Shown here piece after piece: positions 1-8,428 of a stretch of 64,000 nt of DNA (its first letter is position 1; each line of letters starts with the position of its first letter). Source of the DNA: Marinifilum breve (GTDB lineage: Bacteria; Bacteroidota; Bacteroidia; Bacteroidales; Marinifilaceae); the NCBI RefSeq assembly GCF_003202155.1, contig NZ_QFLI01000001.1, positions 682,001 to 746,000 of the forward strand, read 5' to 3'. The position numbers and the translations under genes are program-made. The notes below the pieces were generated by a model. That model was not told where the DNA came from and ran no database searches. It was given only the letters and a program-made list of their open reading frames with translations.

Positions 1-682
1 GCAATCTTGATACATCATCGTAAGGTTTATCAATTCCCATCATATGTGCGAAGTTTCCGCCCATATCCAAATTAGGATTCGATTGGATTCTTGGTCCTTG
101 TCGATACAATTTATTGTAGATATAAGAAGCAATTTCAGGAAGTTTAGCCAATAGGTTTAGCGCATCTTCATATGTTGCTTCCCAGTAATCTTTCTTATTT
201 AAACCTGCATGGTATTGTCTGTTAAAAACCGATTCACGATTCAATGTTAGAATAGCAGTTGAGAAAATGGCCATTGGATGGCTGCAGCATGGGAAAGAAT
301 CAATTACCTCATAAACATAGCGAGGAACAATTCTTCTCTTGCTAAATTCATCCACTACTTGCATTACCTCTTCCTGATTTGGAAAATCGCCGGTTAGCAA
401 CAGGTAAAACAAACCTTCCACATAAGGCATTGTTCCACCTTTAGGTTTTGGCAAGTTTTCAATTACTTCTCCCAGTGTATATCCTCTGTAACGGATACCT
501 TCCTCAGGATCCAGATAAGAAATATCAGTAACCAGTGATTTCAATCCCCTCATTCCTCCAATCACCTGAGATACGGTTACATTATCTACAACCACATCTC
601 CATATTCCTTTAACAGGCGTTTTGTTCTTGGTCTGTGTTCTTCAATCTTCTCAGACAAAGTTTGTTTTAATGTTTTCTTCAT
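1..682 (-). CDS. gltA: Citrate synthase, eukaryote-like type I (partial)
   Basis: The first 227 codons are in the window; the C-terminal half with the catalytic His/Asp residues lies beyond base 1. The enzyme condenses acetyl-CoA and oxaloacetate in the cytoplasm. The N-terminal half reads GMRGLKSLVTDISYLDPEEG, then GIRYRGYTLGE, EGLFYLLLTGDFP and LYRQGP. From memory these resemble mitochondrial citrate synthase far more than the hexameric bacterial GltA type. The ATG at 680-682 begins MKKTLKQTLSEKIEEHRP and is the only reasonable start. It lies 61 bp downstream of the aconitase gene on the same strand, so the two TCA-cycle genes are probably co-transcribed. Family assignment is firm; the subtype is an inference from recalled alignments. 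Confidence 0.93.
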   Translation of the reverse strand, partial: MKKTLKQTLSEKIEEHRPRTKRLLKEYGDVVVDNVTVSQVIGGMRGLKSLVTDISYLDPEEGIRYRGYTLGEVIENLPKPKGGTMPYVEGLFYLLLTGDFPNQEEVMQVVDEFSKRRIVPRYVYEVIDSFPCCSHPMAIFSTAILTLNRESVFNRQYHAGLNKKDYWEATYEDALNLLAKLPEIASYIYNKLYRQGPRIQSNPNLDMGGNFAHMMGIDKPYDDVSRL

Positions 683-743
683 ATGGTCTATACTTTAGAA
701 TTAGAATCAAGTGGGGTAATTGATTCCAGGATTATTTATTGTT

Positions 744-3008
744 TTAATTGTTCTGTTTTCTGATTAAATTCAGTGCACTTCCTGCTTTAAACCACTCAAT
801 TTGAACCTCGTTGTATGAGTGATTTGCTACGATATTGTCGCGTGTTCCATCTTCATGTGTTACAACAAGCGTTAATGGTGTTCCAGGAGTAAAATCGGTT
901 AAACCGATAATATCAATTTGATCTTTTTCCTGAATTTTATCGTAATCCGCTTTATCAGCAAATGTAAGTGCCAGAACTCCTTGTTTTTTCAAATTGGTTT
1001 CATGAATTCGAGCAAACGAACGCACGATAACTGCTTTAACACCCAAATGACGCGGCTCCATTGCAGCATGTTCTCTTGATGATCCTTCACCATAGTTTTC
1101 ATCCCCAACTACAATTGAACCCACACCCTGGGCTTTTAATGCTCGAGCTGTTGCAGGAACTTCATCATAAGAACCACTCACCGGATTAAAAATGGAATTG
1201 GTCTCTTCGTTAAAGTAATTAACAGCTCCAATCAGCATATTGTTCGAAATGTTATCCAAATGTCCACGGAATCTCAACCATGGTCCTGCCATAGAAATGT
1301 GGTCAGTTGTACATTTTCCTTTGGCTTTTATCAACAGGTTTAGTCCTTTATAATCTAAACCATCCCATTCTCCAAAAGGAGCTAATAATTGTAAACGTTC
1401 CGAATCTTCTTTCACATCCACAACTACTTCCGAACCATTTGCTTGAGGAGCCAGATAACCAGAATCCTTCATATCAAATCCATTTGGAGGGAATTCCAAT
1501 CCTGTTGGTTCATCCAACTTCACCTCAACTCCATCTTCATTAACAAGAGTATCAGTCATTGGATTAAAACACAAATCACCTGCAATTGCCATAGCCGTTA
1601 CCAATTCCGGCGAAGCTACAAATCCATGTGTATTTGGATTTCCATCATTACGCTTGGCAAAATTTCTATTGAAAGAAGTAATGATTGAGTTCTTTCTTGT
1701 TGGATCATCAGTATGGCGTTTCCATTGTCCAATACAAGGTCCACATGCATTGGCCATGATCACACCACCAATATCTTCAAATTCTTTCAGGATTCCGTCT
1801 CGCTCTGTAGTATATCTCACCAGTTCCGAACCTGGTGTTACCACAAATTCAGCCTTTACTTTCAGGTTCTTATCCTTAGCCTGCTTCGCAAGTGATGCAG
1901 CTCTCGATAAATCTTCATATGATGAGTTCGTACAAGATCCGATCAAACCAACCTCCAAAGTTTGAGGATAATCATTCTCCTTAACTGCTTTGGCAAAAGA
2001 TGATAAATCATGAGCCAAATCTGGAGTAAACGGACCATTAATATATGGCTCTATCTCCGAAAGATTTATTTCGATTAGTTGATCGTAGTATTTTTCAGGA
2101 TTTTGGTACACTTCTTCATCAGAACGCAAGTGATCCATTACTACATCAGCCAAATCTGCAACTTGCTCACGACCTGTGTGACGCAAATAGTTGCTCATAT
2201 TCTGATCGTAACCAAAAATGGAAGTCGTAGCACCAATCTCAGCACCCATGTTACAAATGGTTCCTTTACCTGTACAAGACATGGCATCAGCACCCTCTCC
2301 AAAATACTCTACAATTGCACCAGTACCACCTTTTACAGTAAGAATACCAGCTACTTTTAATATTACATCTTTAGGAGAAACCCATCCGCTTAATTTACCA
2401 GTAAGTTTTACTCCAATTAATTTTGGCATTTTTAATTCCCAAGGCATTCCTGCCATTACATCTACAGCATCAGCTCCGCCAACACCAATGGCTACCATAC
2501 CCAAACCACCTGCATTTACAGTGTGAGAATCGGTACCAATCATCATACCTCCAGGGAATGCATAGTTTTCCAAAACTACTTGGTGAATAATACCAGCTCC
2601 TGGTTTCCAAAAGCCAATACCATATTTATTAGATACAGATTCCAAAAAGTTATATACTTCATTGTTTTGATGCTTAGCATCAGCCAAATCTTTTTCAGCT
2701 CCTATTGATGCCTGAATCAAATGATCACAATGTACTGTAGATGGAACCGCTACTTTAGCTTTACCTGCATTCATAAATTGAAGCAAAGCCATTTGAGCTG
2801 TAGCATCCTGCATAGCAACTCTATCCGGAGCAAAATTTACGTAATCTACTCCTCTTTCAAATTTTTCACCTTTTTCTTCAACAGATAAATGTGAATACAA
2901 TATTTTCTCACTTAAGGTTAATGGTTTGCCAAGAATATTTCTGGCTTTATTCACCCTTTCGGGCATTTTCTCATAAACAGATTTTATCAATTCAAAATCA
3001 AATAGCAT
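744..3008 (-). CDS. acn: Aconitate hydratase, mitochondrial-type
   Basis: A 754-residue aconitase that isomerises citrate to isocitrate using a [4Fe-4S] cluster. The length matches the mitochondrial-like family (about 750-780 residues), not bacterial AcnA (about 890) or AcnB. Visible motifs are [19 protein letters not shown] near residue 160, the first cluster cysteine in GSCTNSS (C359), and the other two in ACGPCIGQ (C422, C425). The C-terminal swivel domain carries [17 protein letters not shown] near residue 640, which contains the catalytic serine. It sits upstream of citrate synthase and downstream of a 365-bp leader that holds a predicted promoter and palindrome. Start [19 protein letters not shown] fits the family. 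Confidence 0.97.
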   Translation of the reverse strand: MLFDFELIKSVYEKMPERVNKARNILGKPLTLSEKILYSHLSVEEKGEKFERGVDYVNFAPDRVAMQDATAQMALLQFMNAGKAKVAVPSTVHCDHLIQASIGAEKDLADAKHQNNEVYNFLESVSNKYGIGFWKPGAGIIHQVVLENYAFPGGMMIGTDSHTVNAGGLGMVAIGVGGADAVDVMAGMPWELKMPKLIGVKLTGKLSGWVSPKDVILKVAGILTVKGGTGAIVEYFGEGADAMSCTGKGTICNMGAEIGATTSIFGYDQNMSNYLRHTGREQVADLADVVMDHLRSDEEVYQNPEKYYDQLIEINLSEIEPYINGPFTPDLAHDLSSFAKAVKENDYPQTLEVGLIGSCTNSSYEDLSRAASLAKQAKDKNLKVKAEFVVTPGSELVRYTTERDGILKEFEDIGGVIMANACGPCIGQWKRHTDDPTRKNSIITSFNRNFAKRNDGNPNTHGFVASPELVTAMAIAGDLCFNPMTDTLVNEDGVEVKLDEPTGLEFPPNGFDMKDSGYLAPQANGSEVVVDVKEDSERLQLLAPFGEWDGLDYKGLNLLIKAKGKCTTDHISMAGPWLRFRGHLDNISNNMLIGAVNYFNEETNSIFNPVSGSYDEVPATARALKAQGVGSIVVGDENYGEGSSREHAAMEPRHLGVKAVIVRSFARIHETNLKKQGVLALTFADKADYDKIQEKDQIDIIGLTDFTPGTPLTLVVTHEDGTRDNIVANHSYNEVQIEWFKAGSALNLIRKQNN

Positions 3009-3211
3009 GTCTAGTGAATTTTTGATTAATTTTTATTTCAAATTTTGGTCTTTCAGCATTTAACAATCGAAAACCTAGAATATAGATCAATCCTATTCAG
3101 AGTTCCCGATCTTTTTATGTGTATTTTTGACACATATCTGCAAATGCTGATATTTCTAAATCTCAATATTTTAGCCACACCCAACATTAATAAGAGTGTG
3201 TTAAGTACGGT

Positions 3212-3230
3212 CAAATTTAGATATCTAAAT
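3212..3230 (-). promoter_or_regulatory. Candidate promoter -7 box overlapping a 16-bp palindrome upstream of acn
   Basis: On the minus strand, TAAATTTG (plus 3212-3219) matches the Bacteroidota -7 consensus TAnnTTTG. It overlaps a perfect 16-bp palindrome ATTTAGATATCTAAAT at 3215-3230. A TTG lies 15 bp further upstream, a short spacer for a -33 element. The predicted start is about 195 bp before the aconitase ATG. The rest of the 3009-3373 gap holds no convincing gene; the forward ORF inside it looks like chance. Operator function is an inference. Confidence 0.35.
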
Positions 3231-3373
3231 ATAACAAAAACTTGGTATTTTAAAAAGATGAAGGCGAATTTCTTGTTTAAGAAAACTCAAAATTTACACC
3301 TTTGGCATAATTTTAGTATACCAGAAAAAATTCCCCCTAATAAATTTGATTTCAGGTTTGAATTTTAATTTCT

Positions 3374-3880
3374 TTAAAGGGATCTACCCTTTGCTCCGAA
3401 TTCGACCACCTGAAGGTCTTTAATCTCTTTACCATCGATTATAAATTTCACTAAAGTTTGCACCTTGTGAAATCCCTGTAATCCTGCAGCTCCTGGATTA
3501 ATATGCAACAAGTTCAACTCCTTGTCGAATACCACTTTTAAAATGTGGGAATGTCCTGAAATAAAAAGTTGTGGCGGATTGTTAAAAATTTCCGGCTTCA
3601 CATTTACATCATACCTTTTAGGATATCCTCCAATATGAGTCATCCAAACATCCACATTCTCGCAGGTAAATCGATTATGCTTTGGATATTGCGAACGAAC
3701 TTCTTGACCATCAATATTGCCATGAACTGCAACGAGAGGTGCGATTTGATCAAGAGTTTCTGCCGTTTCGATATTTCCAATATCTCCTGCATGCCAAATT
3801 TCATCACAATCACTCAAGTGCTTTACTGCAACTGAATCAAGATGCCCATGTGTATCGGAAAGTAATCCAATTTGCTTCAT
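3374..3880 (-). CDS. YfcE/MJ0936-type metallophosphoesterase
   Basis: A 168-residue single-domain calcineurin-like phosphoesterase, the usual size for the YfcE/MJ0936 family of small cytoplasmic metal-dependent phosphodiesterases. The metal-site motifs appear in order: LLSDTHGHLD at the N-terminus, HAGDIGN near 30, VHGNIDG near 53, MTHIGGYP near 82 and SGHSHI near 109. The ATG at 3878-3880 gives MKQIGLLSDTHG, exactly where the domain begins. It is transcribed away from prfC and shares a 154-bp intergenic region with it. The natural substrate cannot be told from sequence. Confidence 0.92.
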   Translation of the reverse strand: MKQIGLLSDTHGHLDSVAVKHLSDCDEIWHAGDIGNIETAETLDQIAPLVAVHGNIDGQEVRSQYPKHNRFTCENVDVWMTHIGGYPKRYDVNVKPEIFNNPPQLFISGHSHILKVVFDKELNLLHINPGAAGLQGFHKVQTLVKFIIDGKEIKDLQVVEFGAKGRSL

Positions 3881-3991
3881 TTAAGTGTGTTTTGAATTTT
3901 GGAAGCGTGAAGATAAGAAAAAGATTCAATTTTTAACCAGAAATTAAAGTTTTAAACCAAGCTTATCGCTTAAGTTGTCGGTATTAATTAC

Positions 3992-3999
3992 TACTTTTG
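3992..3999 (+). promoter_or_regulatory. Candidate -7 promoter box for prfC
   Basis: TACTTTTG is an exact match to TAnnTTTG, 35 bp before the prfC ATG. No -33 TTG lies at the preferred spacing (the nearest is 14 bp away), so the call is tentative. Confidence 0.35.
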
Positions 4000-4034
4000 C
4001 ATGCTAAATTTTGAAAGTAAATACAATTCTATAA

Positions 4035-5609
4035 ATGGGTTTCAAAGAAGAAATTAAAAGACGCCGTACCTTCGGAATTATTTCACACCCGGATGCCGGT
4101 AAAACTACACTAACCGAAAAATTACTTCTTTTTGGTGGTGCAATTCACGTTGCAGGTGCTGTAAAATCAAACAAGATTAAGAAAACTGCAACTTCTGACT
4201 TTATGGAAATTGAACGTCAGAGAGGTATTTCGGTTGCAACATCGGTAATGGGATTTGAATACAAAGGACATAAAATCAATATCCTTGATACTCCAGGTCA
4301 CCAGGATTTTGCAGAAGATACTTACCGTACCTTAACTGCCTGCGATAGTGTAATTATTGTAATTGATGTTGCCAAAGGGGTTGAGGCACAAACCAGAAAG
4401 CTAATGAAGGTTTGTAGAATGCGTAAAACACCTGTGATCGTATTCATTAACAAAATGGACCGATTGGGTAAGGATGCGTTTGATTTGCTGGATGAAATTG
4501 AAAAAGAATTGCAATTAAGTGTAAATCCTTTGAGTTGGCCAATTAATATGGGCCCTGACTTTAAGGGTGTTTACAATATCTATCACAAAAATTTAAGTTT
4601 GTTTACTCCTGCTACTCAAACTGTAGAAGAGAGTATCGAATTTGATGATATCTCCAATCCAAAATTGGAAGAGTACATTGGAGAAGATGCAGAAGTGCTT
4701 CGTGAAGAATTGGATTTGGTATCGGGAGTTTATCCTGAATTTGATGTTCAGGAGTATTTGGATGCTAAGATTGCACCTGTATTTTTTGGTTCAGCCTTGA
4801 ACAATTTCGGTGTGCGCGAATTATTGGATGTATTCATTAAAGTAGCTCCTTCTCCACTGCCATGTCAGACGGTTGAAAGAGTAATCGAACCTGAAGAAGA
4901 AAAATTCTCTGGTTTTGTGTTTAAGATTCATGCGAATATGGATCCAAACCATCGAGACAGAATTGCTTTTGTAAAGATTGTATCGGGAACCTTTAAAAGA
5001 AACAAACCATATCTGCATGTAAGAAATGGCAAGAAATTAAAGTTCTCGAGTCCGACAGCATTTATGGCCGAGAAAAAATCAATTGTTGAGGAAGCTTTCC
5101 CAGGCGATATAATCGGTTTGCACGATACAGGAAACTTTAAAATTGGAGATACCCTTACTGAAGGAGAAAAAATCAACTTTAAAGGAATTCCTAGTTTCTC
5201 TCCTGAATTGTTCAAATACATTGAAAATGCAGATCCGATGAAATCGAAACAATTGGCAAAAGGAATTGACCAGTTAATGGACGAAGGGGTTGCCCAATTG
5301 TTTGTTTCTCAGTTCAACGGAAGAAAAGTAATTGGTACTGTTGGAGCGCTACAGTTCGAAGTAATTGAGTATCGTTTGTTACACGAATATAGTGCGTCCT
5401 GTCGTTGGGAACCAATTATGCTGCACAAAGCTTGTTGGATTAAAACCGAAGACGAAGAACAATTGAAAGAATTCAAGAAGGCAAAATATCAATACATGGC
5501 AAAAGACAAGCATGGTAGAGATGTTTTCCTAGCTGATTCAGGATACATGCTTCAAATGGCACAATCGAACTATCCGAATCTTGAATTCCATTTTACATCA
5601 GAATTTTAA
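4035..5609 (+). CDS. prfC: Peptide chain release factor 3
   Basis: A 524-residue translational GTPase that recycles RF1/RF2 from the ribosome after peptide release. The GTPase motifs are complete: G1 SHPDAGKT at 17-24, G3 DTPGH at 85-89, and G4 NKMD at 139-142. The C-terminal RF3-specific domain ([19 protein letters not shown]) is present and the length is normal (about 520-530). [19 protein letters not shown] is a typical RF3 start. The stop is 12 bp before the next ORF, a thioesterase, so the two are likely co-transcribed, although no functional link is known to me. Confidence 0.97.
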   Translation: MGFKEEIKRRRTFGIISHPDAGKTTLTEKLLLFGGAIHVAGAVKSNKIKKTATSDFMEIERQRGISVATSVMGFEYKGHKINILDTPGHQDFAEDTYRTLTACDSVIIVIDVAKGVEAQTRKLMKVCRMRKTPVIVFINKMDRLGKDAFDLLDEIEKELQLSVNPLSWPINMGPDFKGVYNIYHKNLSLFTPATQTVEESIEFDDISNPKLEEYIGEDAEVLREELDLVSGVYPEFDVQEYLDAKIAPVFFGSALNNFGVRELLDVFIKVAPSPLPCQTVERVIEPEEEKFSGFVFKIHANMDPNHRDRIAFVKIVSGTFKRNKPYLHVRNGKKLKFSSPTAFMAEKKSIVEEAFPGDIIGLHDTGNFKIGDTLTEGEKINFKGIPSFSPELFKYIENADPMKSKQLAKGIDQLMDEGVAQLFVSQFNGRKVIGTVGALQFEVIEYRLLHEYSASCRWEPIMLHKACWIKTEDEEQLKEFKKAKYQYMAKDKHGRDVFLADSGYMLQMAQSNYPNLEFHFTSEF

Positions 5610-5621
5610 TTCATATAGATT

Positions 5622-5996
5622 ATGGCTTTAAAAGAAGGATTAACTGCCACACAAGAAATGATTGTTGGCGAACAAAATACAGCAAAATATCACGGGTCAG
5701 GTAAATTGGATGTTTATGCAACTCCTGCAATGGTTGCTTTTATGGAAGGAACTGCAGTAGCTTGTATCGATGCCGATCTTGAAGAAGGAATGGATTCGGT
5801 TGGAATTCAAATTGACACCAAACACATTAAAGCCAGCAAGCTTGGTGCTAAAATTACTTGCACTGCTAAGTTGGTTAAAGTGGATGGTAAAAAGTTAAGC
5901 TTCGAAATTGAGGCTTCGGACGAAGATGGACAAATTGGATCTGCTTTCCACGTTCGCTACATTATCGATCCTGTAAAATTTATGAGCAGATTATAG
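5622..5996 (+). CDS. Hotdog-fold thioesterase (FlK-like)
   Basis: A 124-residue protein resembling the small hotdog-fold thioesterases annotated as fluoroacetyl-CoA thioesterase-like (FlK-type). These hydrolyse acyl-CoA thioesters in the cytoplasm. Supporting stretches are VYATPAMVAFMEGTAVACID near residues 31-50 (the helix that normally carries a catalytic polar residue), VGIQIDTKHIKASKLG near 62, and a terminal strand ending in RYIIDPVKFMSRL. It follows prfC by 12 bp on the same strand. The acyl substrate is unknown; fluoroacetate specificity should not be assumed. Confidence 0.85.
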   Translation: MALKEGLTATQEMIVGEQNTAKYHGSGKLDVYATPAMVAFMEGTAVACIDADLEEGMDSVGIQIDTKHIKASKLGAKITCTAKLVKVDGKKLSFEIEASDEDGQIGSAFHVRYIIDPVKFMSRL

Positions 5997-6026
5997 GCCT
6001 ATTTAGTTTTGAACTGATACGAGCAT

Positions 6027-6300
6027 AGAGCTTCATTTTCATAGTAAAAAGCTTCGAAATCGGAGCCCAGAGCTTCGGTTTCGAAGTAAAAAGCTTCGAA
6101 ATCGGAGCTCAGAGCTTCGGCTTCACAGCAAAAAGCTTCGAAATCGGAGCTCAGAGCTTCGGCTTCACAGCAAAAAGCTTCGAACTCGGAGCTTAGAGCT
6201 TCGGTTTCGCAGTAAAAAGCTCCGAACTCGGAGCTCAGAGCTTCGGTTTCACAGAAAAAAGCTTCGAACTCGGAGCTAAGAGATTTGGTTTCGCAGTAAA
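6027..6300. repeat. 42-bp tandem repeat array; each unit a hairpin
   Basis: Unit starts fall exactly 42 bp apart at 6027, 6069, 6111, 6153, 6195, 6237 and 6279, giving about 6.5 copies. Each unit has a left arm GAGCTTCGGTTTCG, a 13-base loop containing AAAAAGCTT, and a right arm CGAAATCGGAGCTC. In RNA the arms pair over 14 bp with two G-U wobbles. Substitutions between copies keep the 42-bp spacing. The array lies between the convergent thioesterase and glycosyltransferase genes. One frame is open as a 14-residue repeat but has no start codon and follows a stop, so it is probably not coding. Confidence 0.9.
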
Positions 6301-6334
6301 TAACTGCAAGATTATTCCCTATCTCCTATTCCGC

Positions 6335-7333
6335 TTATTTCTGAACCGCATAATGATTCATGAGGTATTTAATTACTGATTTAGCATTATCCGGATAGTT
6401 CAACTTTTTTATTGAAGTCACTCCATTAATCCATTGAGCTATTTTCGCAGGTCCATCCTGTTCTAAATCTTCAATAACCGGTATTCCCAATTCTCCTAAT
6501 GCATGAGCATTACAAACTTGTTCAAATTGATTTTTCATAGGAATTACTGCAAGTTTCTTTCCCAGAAACAAACTTTCGGCAGGTGTTTCGAAACCCGCGC
6601 CACACAATACTCCTGCGCAGTCTTTTAAGCTTCGAATAAATGCCTCACCATTCACTGGATTGATTTTTACATTATCTGCATGATACTTTAATTTACTATG
6701 CTTTGAGTAGACCACCCATTGAGTATCTGGAAAATGAGATAGAACCTTAATTAACTTCTCATCGGAATATGCAGGCAAATAAACCAGGTAATGTCCATTA
6801 TTCTCAGGCTCCAAAAGCCTGATTTCCCTTCGAATTACCGGTGTAAACATGTTGTGTCCATATTCCTTAAAATGGAAGCTTACATTGTGATTACATGGCG
6901 CATAATTTTTCAAAACCTGGTAACCCAAAAATTCAATTTTATCAGGCATTGGAGTTCGCGAATTCAACATGGCTGATTGATGACTTAAGCCCAAACAAAA
7001 AACCTTTTTCAGCTTACAAGCCCAGGAAGTCACAGGCTCAAAATCACTGATCACCAAGTCGTATTCCTCTACAGGCAATGATTTTATATCTTTTAAAAAT
7101 CGGTAAATATTAAATTTCCGAATGGTTTTCCATATATCTATACCACCATTCTTACCGAAGAAAAAACCTAAACCTTGTTTCTTAAACTTTATTGGATGAT
7201 TAAATTCTAAATCGTGGTGCAAACCTGAAATTAAAATATCAACCTCAGATTCTTTCTTTAAATAAGGAATCAGCTCAATGGCTCTACTCAAATGTCCATT
7301 ACCTGTTCCTTGTATTCCGTATAATATCTTCAT
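6335..7333 (-). CDS. GT-B glycosyltransferase, MJ1255/VC2487-like
   Basis: A 332-residue MurG/UDP-sugar-type glycosyltransferase. The N-terminal Rossmann domain starts MKILYGIQGTGNGHLSRAIE, where the GxGNGHLSRA glycine loop is typical. The C-terminal nucleotide-sugar domain has CGAGFETPAESLFLGKKLAVIP near 244-266 and a following NQFEQVCNAHAL. This pattern fits the MJ1255/VC2487 family. No signal peptide or clear membrane helix is visible, so it probably works at the cytoplasmic face. It follows the LpxH-like phosphoesterase gene by 37 bp in the same transcript, suggesting a shared glycolipid or cell-envelope pathway. Donor and acceptor are unknown. Confidence 0.85.
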   Translation of the reverse strand: MKILYGIQGTGNGHLSRAIELIPYLKKESEVDILISGLHHDLEFNHPIKFKKQGLGFFFGKNGGIDIWKTIRKFNIYRFLKDIKSLPVEEYDLVISDFEPVTSWACKLKKVFCLGLSHQSAMLNSRTPMPDKIEFLGYQVLKNYAPCNHNVSFHFKEYGHNMFTPVIRREIRLLEPENNGHYLVYLPAYSDEKLIKVLSHFPDTQWVVYSKHSKLKYHADNVKINPVNGEAFIRSLKDCAGVLCGAGFETPAESLFLGKKLAVIPMKNQFEQVCNAHALGELGIPVIEDLEQDGPAKIAQWINGVTSIKKLNYPDNAKSVIKYLMNHYAVQK

Positions 7334-7370
7334 TAATTGGTATTAATCAAACATTAGATCTGATAAATCG

Positions 7371-8234
7371 TCATGATGCGACAATCGTTTCTCCTGAAGT
7401 GAATTCCACAAGTAGTTCTTTAAATATTTTATTGCTGTCATCCAGCTTATAACTTTCTAAATCTGGCTCCATGGATTTTGCATTCTGATCTTTATGGTAT
7501 TCATAAATGCTCCATTCTCCTTTGTGGTATTCCAGGGCACTTAAACTTTCAATCCAATCTCCAGAATTCAAGTATACTGTAGAACCATTTTTAGATGTAA
7601 TTTCTTTGTATTCCGGATGATGAATGTGACCACAAACAACGTAATCATAGCCTTTATCAATAGCTATATCGGCTGCTGTTTGTTCAAAACTATTGATGTA
7701 TTTTACCGCAGATTTTACACTGTTTTTTATTTTTCTTGATAAGGAAACTTTCTCACGTCCCATCAGTTTAGCAAAGTAATTCACCACAGAATTGATCATG
7801 ATCAACAAGTCATATCCAATAGAGCCAAGCTTTGTTAGCCATTTGGCATATTGCATGGTAACATCAAAAACATCGCCATGAAATACCCATGCCTTCTTGC
7901 CATTTAAATTTAATATCAGTTTGTTTACAATTTGGAGCTTTCCCAATGTAAACCCTTCAAATTTCCTTAGCAATTCATCATGATTTCCTGTTACGTAATA
8001 TACGGGCACTCCCTTAGACAATAAAGATGTAATGTGTTTGATGATACGCATGTGAGATTTCGGCCAATATCTTTTTTTAAATTGCCAGATATCCACTATA
8101 TCACCATTCAAGATTAATTTTTTAGGTTGGATGGAATTCAGATATTTTAGTAATTCATCTGCTCTGCATCCTATAGTTCCAAGGTGTATATCAGATAAAA
8201 CTACTACTTCTACCTTTCGCTTATTTTTCGCCAT
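7371..8234 (-). CDS. LpxH-like UDP-2,3-diacylglucosamine diphosphatase family phosphoesterase
   Basis: A 287-residue calcineurin-like phosphoesterase. Metal ligand motifs are VLSDIHLG (12-19), NGDIVDIWQFKKRYWP (44-59), TGNHDELLRKF (about 82-92), FHGDVFD (about 118-124) and CGHIHHPEYKEI (near 207). The DIWQFKKRYWP and HGDVFD segments match the UDP-2,3-diacylglucosamine diphosphatase group acting in lipid A biosynthesis. This version is longer than LpxH (about 240), so it may be a paralogue with another lipid-linked pyrophosphate substrate. First gene of a pair with the glycosyltransferase, 37 bp apart. The enzyme family is secure; the exact substrate is inferred. Confidence 0.82.
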   Translation of the reverse strand: MAKNKRKVEVVVLSDIHLGTIGCRADELLKYLNSIQPKKLILNGDIVDIWQFKKRYWPKSHMRIIKHITSLLSKGVPVYYVTGNHDELLRKFEGFTLGKLQIVNKLILNLNGKKAWVFHGDVFDVTMQYAKWLTKLGSIGYDLLIMINSVVNYFAKLMGREKVSLSRKIKNSVKSAVKYINSFEQTAADIAIDKGYDYVVCGHIHHPEYKEITSKNGSTVYLNSGDWIESLSALEYHKGEWSIYEYHKDQNAKSMEPDLESYKLDDSNKIFKELLVEFTSGETIVAS

Positions 8235-8428
8235 ATATTCAATTACTTGATTATGGACAAATGTAAATTCCTCTTGTTAAGTTATTTGACGAAAAATATT
8301 ACAAAAAAGTAAAGAATTTGGAATTATGAGTTAAGAAAAGGTATAATATTGAGATATTCATTAGCACATAATTTAATACCTATACATCTAAATCACAAAA
8401 GATTTCTTAAGCTAAAAGTCAAATTTTA

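Noticed and set aside
3045-3368. 107-codon ORF upstream of aconitase
   Set aside because: AT-rich, no domain or signal peptide, no RBS; it overlaps the predicted promoter region of acn.
6013-6278. Open frame of 14-residue repeats across the 42-bp array
   Set aside because: No start codon; it begins just after an in-frame TGA, and the hairpin structure explains the conservation better.
6027-6300. CRISPR array
   Set aside because: Units are directly adjacent with no unique spacers, and no cas genes are in the window.
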